Below are positions 1 through 5,700 of a DNA stretch of 7,332 nucleotides, in pieces. The DNA is from AR5 sp035762565 (GTDB taxonomy: Bacteria > Methylomirabilota > Methylomirabilia > Rokubacteriales > CSP1-6), in NCBI GenBank assembly GCA_035762565.1, contig DASTOJ010000018.1, positions 1 to 7,332 on the forward strand. Reading direction: 5' to 3'. The position numbers were made by a program, and so were the translations under genes. The notes beneath the pieces are model-generated. The model saw only the letters and a list, made by a program, of their open reading frames with translations, was not told the origin of the DNA and did not search any database. Within the stretch, counting starts at the first letter, position 1. Every line of letters begins with the position of its first letter.

Positions 1-35
1 TCCCGGATGCTGTCGAGCTTCTCCTGTAGCGCCAC
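1..35 (-). CDS. N-terminus of a peroxiredoxin-like (AhpC/TSA superfamily) protein, cut by the window edge
   Basis: Only the first 11 codons are present: on the minus strand a GTG start at 35-33 reads V/M-A-L-Q-E-K-L-D-S-I-R and runs off the left edge. A perfect AGGAGG ribosome binding site (minus strand, 46-41) lies 5 nt before the GTG, which makes this a real start. The opening resembles the conserved N-terminus of the peroxiredoxin-like (redoxin/AhpC-TSA) family, which typically begins M-x-L-Q-E-x-L-D; that is family recall on very few residues. The catalytic region is outside the window, so it is unknown whether it carries Cys or Sec. The gene is divergent from the TetR-type regulator and shares the palindromic intergenic region with it, so it is the obvious candidate target of that regulator. 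Confidence 0.5.
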   Translation of the reverse strand, partial: MALQEKLDSIR

Positions 36-72
36 GGCTGCCTCCTTCCGGCGAGCCGGACCCTACCACACT

Positions 73-94
73 TTCTTGACCGATCGTTCATGAA
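73..94. promoter_or_regulatory. Probable TetR-type operator, 22-bp palindrome between divergent genes
   Basis: The segment reads TTC-T-TGA-C-CGATCG-T-TCA-T-GAA. The two halves are exact inverted complements except at the pairs 76/91 and 80/87. Size, symmetry and the central CGATCG are typical of operators bound by TetR/AcrR dimers. It sits 38 nt upstream of the divergent peroxiredoxin-like start and 17 nt upstream of the regulator start, so one bound dimer could repress both promoters. Which protein binds it is inferred from position. Confidence 0.7.
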
Positions 95-104
95 CTGGTA
101 TTCG
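76..104 (+). promoter_or_regulatory. Possible promoter of the TetR-type gene, overlapping the operator
   Basis: TTGACC (76-81) is a good -35 match, and 17 nt later TATTCG (99-104) is a weak -10. If used, transcription would begin close to the ATG at 112, giving a leaderless or nearly leaderless message. That fits the absence of a convincing Shine-Dalgarno before the ATG. The -35 lies inside the palindrome, as expected for autorepression. Judged by eye only. Confidence 0.3.
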
Positions 105-111
105 AGAGCCC

Positions 112-699
112 ATGGCCCGACCCCGGGAGTTCGAGCGCGACATGGTCCTCGACCGTGCCATGAAGCTCTTCTGGTCGCGCGGCTACGAGGCGACCTCGAT
201 CCAGCGCCTCGTGGAGCGCATGGGTATCCAGCGCGGCAGTCTCTACGGCACCTTCGGAGACAAGCGCACGCTCTTCCTCGCCGCCATCGAGCGGTACGAC
301 CGGGTGATGACCTCCCGGCTCCTGGCCACGCTCGACGCGCCCGGCTCCGGCCTGGCGGCCATCAGGCGGTTCTTCCGGCTCAAGGTCGAGGCGGCGCAGG
401 AGCGCGGGCGTCCGCGCGGCTGCCTGGTGACCAACTCGGCGACGCAGCTCGGCTCGCGCGATCGGGGGACGGCCAGCCGCATCGGCGCGACGCTGGGCCG
501 GATCGAGGCCGCGTTCCATCGTGCGGTGGTCCGCGCCCAGAAGGCCGGCGAGATCGATCCGGCCCGCAACCCGCGGGCGCTGGCGCGCTTCCTCACCAGC
601 AGCGCCCAGGGGCTCTCGGTCATGGCGAGGACCTCGCCCGATCGCGCCACTCTCGACGACGTCGTGAAGATCACCCTGGAGGTCGTGGGCCGCCGATGA
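112..699 (+). CDS. TetR/AcrR-family regulator with a single NemR-like cysteine
   Basis: This 195-residue protein has the usual TetR length and layout. An N-terminal helix opens with M-A-R-P-R-E-F, and the helix-turn-helix spans roughly residues 28-50 with the signature G-S-L-Y-G-T-F-G-D-K. An all-helical ligand-binding/dimer half follows. The only cysteine is Cys104 in R-G-C-L-V-T-N. From memory of the family, this aligns with Cys106 of E. coli NemR (context S-G-C-L), the residue that senses bleach and electrophiles; Arg173 then falls near NemR Lys175. The start at 112 matches the family N-terminus, although its ribosome binding site is weak. Its TGA overlaps the next ATG (ATGA), so it heads the operon with the dehalogenase and the AhpD-like selenoprotein. 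Likely role: cytoplasmic autorepressor that also controls the divergent peroxiredoxin-like gene. The family call is firm; redox sensing is inference. Confidence 0.9.
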   Translation: MARPREFERDMVLDRAMKLFWSRGYEATSIQRLVERMGIQRGSLYGTFGDKRTLFLAAIERYDRVMTSRLLATLDAPGSGLAAIRRFFRLKVEAAQERGRPRGCLVTNSATQLGSRDRGTASRIGATLGRIEAAFHRAVVRAQKAGEIDPARNPRALARFLTSSAQGLSVMARTSPDRATLDDVVKITLEVVGRR

Positions 700-1373
700 C
701 GGGCATCAAGGGGTTCGTGTTCGACGCGTACGGCACGCTCTTCGACGTGTTCTCGGTCACCGCGCTGTGCGAGCAGCTCTTCCCCGGCCAGGGCCCCGCC
801 CTGGCTCAGCTCTGGCGCGTGAAGCAGCTGCAGTACGCCATGATGCGCAGCCTCATGGGCCGCCACCGGGACTTCTGGCGGCTGACCGAGGACGGGCTGG
901 TCTACGCATGCAAGGCCCTGGGCCTCGAGCTGACCGCGGACGCGCGGGCGCGCCTGCTGCGGGCCTACCTGCACCTGGCGGCGTTTCCCGACGTCAAGCC
1001 GGGGCTGGAGACTCTCAAGGGGCTGGGGCTGCGCCTGGCCGTCCTCTCCAACGGCGAGCCGAAGATGCTGGAGGCGGCCGCGCAGAGCGCGGGGATCCTC
1101 GGCCTCCTCGACCGCATCATCAGCGTCGAGGAGGTGGAGGTCTTCAAGCCGAGCCCGCGCGTCTACAACCTGGCGCCCGCGCGGCTCGGCGTCAGCCACG
1201 CGGAGCTGGGGTTCGTGTCGTCGAACTCCTGGGACGTCGCCGGCGCCGCCTCCGCGGGCCTGCGGGCCCTCTGGATCCAGCGCAGCGCGGCGGAGCCGCC
1301 CGAGGAGCTGGGGTTCGGGGCCGAGCGCGTCGTGCACGCCATCACCGATCTCGCTCTCCTGCTCGGCCGATGA
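696..1373 (+). CDS. (S)-2-haloacid dehalogenase, HAD superfamily type II
   Basis: A cytoplasmic hydrolase of 225 residues that converts (S)-2-haloalkanoic acids to (R)-2-hydroxyalkanoic acids through an aspartyl ester (EC 3.8.1.2). HAD motif I is F-D-A-Y-G-T-L-F-D with nucleophile Asp10. Motif II is L-S-N-G with Ser118-Asn119. Lys151 lies in V-F-K-P-S and Tyr157 follows. Motif IV is V-S-S-N-S-W-D with Ser175, Asn177 and Asp180. Thr14 and Arg41 are also present. These match, residue for residue and in numbering, the catalytic set known for L-DEX YL of Pseudomonas sp. YL. Length is normal for the family (about 220-232). The start ATG (696) overlaps the regulator's TGA, implying translational coupling. 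Real substrates in this organism are unknown; haloacids, or fluoroacetate as in some relatives, are possible. No frameshift or missing catalytic residue was seen. Confidence 0.92.
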   Translation: MTGIKGFVFDAYGTLFDVFSVTALCEQLFPGQGPALAQLWRVKQLQYAMMRSLMGRHRDFWRLTEDGLVYACKALGLELTADARARLLRAYLHLAAFPDVKPGLETLKGLGLRLAVLSNGEPKMLEAAAQSAGILGLLDRIISVEEVEVFKPSPRVYNLAPARLGVSHAELGFVSSNSWDVAGAASAGLRALWIQRSAAEPPEELGFGAERVVHAITDLALLLGR

Positions 1374-1423
1374 TCTCCGGCGAGGTCGAGAGACCTGGGC
1401 TGCCCCGATCCGGGAGGACGTGA
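1370..1423 (+). other. Possible 17-residue coupling ORF between dehalogenase and selenoprotein genes
   Basis: An ATG at 1370 overlaps the dehalogenase stop (ATGA). The frame runs 17 codons to a TGA (1421-1423) whose last base starts the next gene's ATG (TGATG). It has no ribosome binding site of its own and no recognisable product. It could merely carry ribosomes across the 49-nt gap, or it could be chance. Reported because both junctions are stop-start overlaps. Confidence 0.15.
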
Positions 1424-2229
1424 TGACGACGATCCGCATGGTGGATCCCGCCACGGTCAGCGGGAAGGTCCGGGAGATCTTCGAGGTCGTGCTGCGCCGC
1501 GAGCGGGTCGTCTTCGGCGCGACCGAGGTCTCCAACATCTGGCGATGCATGGGGCACTCCCCGGCGCTGGTGGAGGCGAACTGGAACCGCTCGCGCGCCC
1601 TGATGCAGCGCGGCGACTTCACGCCGCTCCAGCGCGAGCTCATCGCCACGGCGGTCTCCATCGCGAACGCGTGCCACTACTGAATCGACTCCCACGTGGC
1701 CGCCGTGATGCGGCTGGGCGTGGACGAGACCGGTGTGACGGAGCTGATGGGCGTCACCGAGCACGCGCGGGCGTTGGCCACGGCCGCGGCGGCCCTCCTG
1801 CTGGACTCGCGTGACAGCGAGACCGGCCTGATCGCTCCGCTGGCGCCGGGCGAGGCCGACCCGGCCGTGGAGGCCCTGCTCGCGGAGATCGCCGCCTGGG
1901 CCCGGACGGCCATGGGAACGGCCGAGCCGCCGGTCCTCTGGCGGATCCTCGCGCGCAATCCCCACTACCTGGAGGCGACGTGGCGGAAGGACGTCGCCCT
2001 CATGGCGCCGGGTGGGCTGGCCGCCCGCGACAAGCGGCGCGTCGCCCTCGGCGTGGCCATGGCCGCCCGCGCCCGCTACATGATCGAGTACCACGCCGCC
2101 GTGCTCCGCCACGCGGGCGACACCGATCGCGACCTGCTGGAAATCCTGGGCGTGGTCGATCACTACACCACGCTCAACACGCTGTCGGAGGCGATGCAGA
2201 TCGAGTCGGACATCCGCCCTCCCCCGTGA
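1423..2229 (+). CDS. AhpD/CMD-like selenoprotein, two-domain, with C-H-Y-U active site (TGA 1681-1683 read as Sec)
   Basis: The full reading is 268 residues with an in-frame TGA as codon 87 and a second TGA (2227-2229) as the true stop. Around codon 87 the protein has Glu72-x11-Cys84-His85-Tyr86-Sec87-x3-His91. This is exactly the spacing of the AhpD active site (Glu118, Cys130, Cys133, His137 in the M. tuberculosis enzyme), with the TGA in place of the second Cys. A SECIS-like hairpin follows at once, and good AhpD-like protein continues in the same frame. AhpD proteins are cytoplasmic thiol peroxidases/disulfide reductants related to carboxymuconolactone decarboxylase. The second half (about 168-262) repeats the fold (V-L-W-R-I-L-A-R-N-P versus N-I-W-R-C-M-G-H-S-P) but has Ala217, Met220 and Arg205 for Cys, Sec and Glu, keeping only His224. 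The start ATG 1423 has GGGAGG 5 nt upstream; a GTG directly before it (1420) is the alternative. The alternative to Sec is a nonsense mutation of a Cys codon (TGC to TGA) or a sequencing error. Physiological substrate unknown. Confidence 0.85.
1692..1723 (+). promoter_or_regulatory. Candidate bacterial SECIS element just after the TGA codon
   Basis: In the mRNA, CCACG (1692-1696) pairs with CGUGG (1719-1723), and GCCGC (1699-1703) pairs with GCGGC (1710-1714). They are separated by a UG/UGGG internal loop and capped by the six-base loop CGUGAU (1704-1709). All ten pairs are Watson-Crick. The loop contains the GU dinucleotide typical of SelB-binding bacterial SECIS loops, with its G 22 nt after the last base of the TGA, and an unpaired U (1697) sits below the upper stem. 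Geometry agrees with the known fdhF-type element inside coding sequence. SelB binding is inferred; a GC-rich gene will form some hairpins by chance. Confidence 0.7.
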
Positions 2230-2298
2230 TCGCAGGAGCTGGCGGATCTCCGAGCGTGACTCACGAGGCCACGGTGCCCGCCGCCGGTGCGACGTTCA

Positions 2299-2315
2299 AT
2301 TACCCGGCGGGTAAT
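2299..2315. promoter_or_regulatory. Probable operator of the XRE/MmyB-like regulator
   Basis: ATTACCC-GGC-GGGTAAT has perfect 7-bp inverted arms around a 3-bp centre, and stands out as AT-containing in a GC-rich 131-bp gap (2230-2360). It lies 45 nt upstream of the XRE start. Inverted repeats of the ATTACC...GGTAAT type are, from memory, common near regulators of this MmyB-like class. Autoregulation is inferred from position. The rest of the gap shows no other clear element; TACACT at 2337-2342 might be a -10 but has no matching -35. Confidence 0.6.
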
Positions 2316-2360
2316 GGCGTGCAGTCCGGGCCGACGTACACTCCCGCGTGGAGGTGCACC

Positions 2361-3188
2361 ATGAGGGCGATGGTGACGGCGGCGGCCGAGACCGGGACCC
2401 CGCGGTTCGGCGACCTGCTGCGGTACTGGCGAGTCGCCCGGCGCCTGAGCCAGCTCACGCTGGCCACCGAGGCCGAGATCTCGTCACGCCATCTGAGCTT
2501 CCTGGAGACCGGGCGGGCCCAGCCGAGCCGCGAGATGGTGTTGCTGCTGGCCGGCGTCCTCGACGTACCGCTGCGCGAGCAGAACGCGCTGCTGACCGCG
2601 GCCGGCTACGCGGCGATCCATCGGGAGACGGCGCTCGGCGCGCCCGAGCTGAGCCAGGTGCGCCGGGCCCTCGGCTTCATCCTCGCCCAGCAGGAGCCGT
2701 TCCCGGCGCTGGTGGTGGACCGCCACTGGAACGTGCTCATGCAGAACGAGGGGGCCGGCCGCGTGTTCGGGCTCTTCCTCGACCGGGAGGCGGTTCCCGG
2801 CCCGCCCAACGTCGTGCGCCTGACCTTCCACCCGCAGGCGCTGCGCCGCTACATCGTGAACTGGGAAGCCCTCGCCGGTCCGCTGATCCAGCAGATCCAC
2901 CGCGAGGCCGTCGGCGGCATTCCCGACGAGGGGACCCGGCGCCTGCTGGACGAGGTACTGTCCTACCCCGGCGTCCCCGCGCGCTGGCGCACCCCGGATG
3001 CGACGGCGCAGTCGGCGCCGTTCCTGGCCCTCGCGCTCCGCAAGGGCGACCTCGCGCTGCGCTTCTTCTCGACCATCGCCTCGCTGGGCACGCCCCAGGA
3101 CGTCACGCTGCAGGAGCTGCGCGTGGAATGCTTCTTCCCCGGGGACGACACGACCGAGGCGGTGGCCCGCCGCCTCGCCGCGAAGTGA
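2361..3188 (+). CDS. XRE-family regulator with MmyB-like ligand-binding domain
   Basis: The protein has 275 residues. An N-terminal Cro/C1-type helix-turn-helix covers about residues 17-71, with L-S-Q-L-T-L-A-T-E-A as the first helix-turn region and S-S-R-H-L-S-F-L-E-T-G-R as the recognition part. A C-terminal half of about 105-270 follows, with the W-N-V-L-M-Q-N-E type signature of the MmyB-like (MLTR) ligand-binding domain, a PAS-like fold that may hold a fatty acid or other lipid-like ligand. The start ATG 2361 is set by GGAGGT at 2350-2355, 5 nt upstream; a second in-frame ATG at 2370 has a poorer site. Relatives usually control a neighbouring short-chain dehydrogenase or similar enzyme, but none lies beside it here. 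The downstream gene is convergent, with only 4 bp between stop codons and no room for a dedicated terminator. Family call firm; target unknown apart from the palindrome upstream. Confidence 0.9.
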   Translation: MRAMVTAAAETGTPRFGDLLRYWRVARRLSQLTLATEAEISSRHLSFLETGRAQPSREMVLLLAGVLDVPLREQNALLTAAGYAAIHRETALGAPELSQVRRALGFILAQQEPFPALVVDRHWNVLMQNEGAGRVFGLFLDREAVPGPPNVVRLTFHPQALRRYIVNWEALAGPLIQQIHREAVGGIPDEGTRRLLDEVLSYPGVPARWRTPDATAQSAPFLALALRKGDLALRFFSTIASLGTPQDVTLQELRVECFFPGDDTTEAVARRLAAK

Positions 3189-3192
3189 TCGC

Positions 3193-5568
3193 TCAGGAAC
3201 CGGCCGGGCGCACCTCGCAGAGATACGATCGCAGCGCCGTGGTCCCGCTGATCGGGTCGGCGGCGTCGGCGTCGATCAGGTTGTTGTAGCTCGCGCTGCC
3301 GGCGCCGTCCGCGTCATAGCCGGGCAACCCGAGCGGCTCGCACGCCTGCCACCAGCCGAACTGGGCCCAGACCACGCCGGGCGCGAGCGTCGCGTTGAGC
3401 TTCGCGCGCGCCCGCATGGTGGCGCGCGGCGTCTCGACGACGACCCAGTCGTCGGGAGCGATGCCCCGGGCCCCGGCCGCGGAGGGATGCAGCTCGACGA
3501 GCGGATCCGGGCTGTGCCGCCGCAGCCGGGGCAGGCTCCGGTGCTGGCTGTGGCAGAACTGCACGACTTTCGCGCTGGTGAGGACCAGCGGGTACCGCGC
3601 GGCCAGGTCCGGCCGGCTGACCGGGCTCACGGCCGGCTCGACGTAGTCCGGCAGCGGCGCGTAGCCGTGGTCCAGGAACTGCGAGGCATAGATCTCGACC
3701 CGCCGGCTGGGCGTTGCGAATCCCGCGACGCGATCGCCCTGGCGGGCGGCGTGGCGCCGATAGCGGATCTCGGCCGGCACGCGCACGCCCTGCGAGCTGG
3801 CGCGCAGGGCCTCCAGGGTCACGCCGGAGGGCTCGAGCATGAAGCGATGCCCGGCATCCACCTCGCCGCCGAAGAACGCCTCGCCGAGCCCGAGGCGCTT
3901 GGCCAGCTCGCAGGCGATCCACGTGTCCGAGCGCGCCTCGCCGCGCGGCGCCACCACCGGGGGACGGAGCTGGATCAGCGTCTCGCCCTCGTGGGTCGGC
4001 CCGAAGCCCACGCGCAAGCCCTCGCGCTCCCACGCCGAGGACACCGGGAGCACGACGTCCGCCAGCGCCGCCGTCGGCGTCAGGAACAGGTCCGCCCACA
4101 CCATGAAATCCAGGCGCGTGAGCGCGTCGCGCGCCGCCGGGGCGCCGGGCTGGGACATGAGCAGGTTGCCGCCGAAGCCGACCATCCCGCGGACGGGATA
4201 GGGCGTGCCGTGGACGATGGCCCGGTAGACGTCCGCGGCCAGCACCCAGCCGTGGCGGCCGATCCCGAGCGGCCGCTCCGCCAGGCCGAGAGCCTTGGCC
4301 AGCTGCCCCTCGGGGAGCAACGCGAGCGCGCCCAGGTCGTTGACGGGCGGCCGGCTCGGGCGCACGTTGCCGCCCGGCGCGTCCCAGCTGCCGGTGAGCG
4401 CGTAGAGCAGCGAGATGGCCCTGACGGTCTGGGTGGCGTTGGTGTGCTGCTCGAGCCCCGTCCAGTGGAAGTACGCCACCGGGCGGCGCTCCCACAGCAG
4501 CCGCGCCGTGTCCACGATCTGCGCCACGGGGACGCCGGTGACGCGCGCCACGCGCTCGGGCGTGTACTCGCGGCACAGCGCCGCGTAGCGCTCGAAGGCC
4601 GGGCGGCACTCGACCGGTCCCGTCCGGGTCGCGACGCGGACTCGGCCGAGCAGCAGCGGTTCCTCGACGTCGTCGACGAAACGGCCGCCGGCCGGGTCGT
4701 AGGCGATCGGCCTGGCCACCGGACGGTCCCAGACGACGTAGCCCTTCGCATCGCCATCGGCCTGTAGCTCGGCGGCGGTGAGGAACCGGTCCGTGTCGTC
4801 GCGCACGAGGAACGGGCCGTTCGACCAGTGGCGGATGAACTCGGAATCGTAGCGGCCCTCCGCGAGCATGACGCCGGCCAGCCCGAGGGCGAGCGCGCCG
4901 TCGGTGCCGGGCCGGACGCGGAGCCACTGGTCGGCCTTGACCGCCGCCCCGGCCCGCCGCGGATCGACGACGATGAGCGCCGCACCCCGAGCCCGGGCCT
5001 CGGCGACCGCGGTCGCCTGGGCCAGGTAGGAGGTCGACGGGTTGTGTCCCCACAGGAGCATGCACCCGGTTCGAGGGAAGTCCGGCGTGCCGATGTCCAC
5101 GCCGAAGGTGTACGCGGTCACGTAGTCCCGGTGCCACGCGCACAGCTCCTCGGCCCAGGTCATGTTCGGGCTGCCGAAGAGCCGGATCAGCCGGTTGATC
5201 CACGGAAAGCCGTCGGACACCGCGGTGCCGGAGGGCGTGGTGACGGCGAACGTTACCGCCTCGGGCCCGTGCCGGTCGGCGGCCGCCCGCATCCGCCCGG
5301 CCGTCCACGCCAGGGCCTCGCCCCAGCCGATGCGGACCCAGCCGGCGTCCAGATCGCTCTTGGGCCGGGTGCGTTTCATGGGGAAGAGGAGCCGGTCATT
5401 CGCGTAGACCAGCTCGGGGGCGGCCCGGCCTTTCACGCAGAGGCTCCGGCCGGTCGGGTGGGAGGGATCGGGGTCGACGGCCACCAACCGGCCGTCCTCC
5501 ACGGTCGAGACGCACCCGCAGCGCGACCGGCACAGCGCGCAGAATCCCGCGATCCGCTGGAGCGTCAT
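3193..5568 (-). CDS. Molybdopterin (bis-MGD) oxidoreductase, DMSO reductase superfamily
   Basis: A complete 791-residue catalytic subunit. An N-terminal [4Fe-4S] site is formed by Cys10, Cys13, Cys17 and Cys44 (C-x2-C-x3-C-x26-C), followed by Lys46 in C-V-K-G, the usual electron-relay position. The central molybdopterin domains include the W-G-H-N-P-S motif. The C-terminal molybdopterin-dinucleotide-binding domain spans about 655-785 and contains Y-N-N-L-I-D. Cys143 in E-E-L-C-A-W-H is the probable Mo/W ligand, so this member uses Cys rather than Sec. There is no twin-arginine signal: the Fe-S motif begins at residue 10, so the enzyme should be cytoplasmic. No Fe-S partner subunit, membrane anchor or cofactor-chaperone gene is seen nearby. 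The start ATG 5568 is preceded by GGGAGGG (5584-5578). The superfamily is certain; the substrate cannot be assigned, and the overall look is nearer to thiosulfate/polysulfide-reductase- or acetylene-hydratase-like enzymes than to classic formate dehydrogenase. It follows the disulfide reductase gene on the same strand after 132 bp. Confidence 0.92.
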   Translation of the reverse strand: MTLQRIAGFCALCRSRCGCVSTVEDGRLVAVDPDPSHPTGRSLCVKGRAAPELVYANDRLLFPMKRTRPKSDLDAGWVRIGWGEALAWTAGRMRAAADRHGPEAVTFAVTTPSGTAVSDGFPWINRLIRLFGSPNMTWAEELCAWHRDYVTAYTFGVDIGTPDFPRTGCMLLWGHNPSTSYLAQATAVAEARARGAALIVVDPRRAGAAVKADQWLRVRPGTDGALALGLAGVMLAEGRYDSEFIRHWSNGPFLVRDDTDRFLTAAELQADGDAKGYVVWDRPVARPIAYDPAGGRFVDDVEEPLLLGRVRVATRTGPVECRPAFERYAALCREYTPERVARVTGVPVAQIVDTARLLWERRPVAYFHWTGLEQHTNATQTVRAISLLYALTGSWDAPGGNVRPSRPPVNDLGALALLPEGQLAKALGLAERPLGIGRHGWVLAADVYRAIVHGTPYPVRGMVGFGGNLLMSQPGAPAARDALTRLDFMVWADLFLTPTAALADVVLPVSSAWEREGLRVGFGPTHEGETLIQLRPPVVAPRGEARSDTWIACELAKRLGLGEAFFGGEVDAGHRFMLEPSGVTLEALRASSQGVRVPAEIRYRRHAARQGDRVAGFATPSRRVEIYASQFLDHGYAPLPDYVEPAVSPVSRPDLAARYPLVLTSAKVVQFCHSQHRSLPRLRRHSPDPLVELHPSAAGARGIAPDDWVVVETPRATMRARAKLNATLAPGVVWAQFGWWQACEPLGLPGYDADGAGSASYNNLIDADAADPISGTTALRSYLCEVRPAGS

Positions 5569-5700
5569 GGCATGCCGCCCTCCCGGCGCCGGCCCATCAG
5601 TCGCGCCTCCACAGCCCTCGCGAGATGGTACACGCAGTGCCCGACTCGATGCAGCCCCGAGGTCAGGAGCTCCCGACGACCGGCCTGGGCGAGGCCCGTT

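Noticed and set aside
90..695. Plus-strand open frame continuous with the dehalogenase and starting at 90.
   Set aside because: Before 696 it is arginine/proline/glycine-rich shadow translation of the TetR-type gene; the dehalogenase motif I begins ten residues after the ATG at 696.
243..1661. Long minus-strand open frame opposite the TetR, dehalogenase and AhpD-like genes.
   Set aside because: Low-complexity Arg/Ala/Gly composition with no family motifs; a by-product of GC-rich third positions in the real genes.
1423..1683. Reading the AhpD-like region as a short complete protein ending at 1683 plus a separate gene starting near 1696.
   Set aside because: The stop falls inside the active-site motif, the required His91 lies just beyond it, the frame is unchanged, and no ribosome binding site precedes 1696.
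5569..5700. Possible promoter or terminator in the gap between the disulfide reductase and molybdopterin oxidoreductase genes.
   Set aside because: Only a weak TACCAT (minus strand, 5630-5625) and short GC-rich self-complementary stretches are visible; no -35 partner and no U-run after a hairpin.
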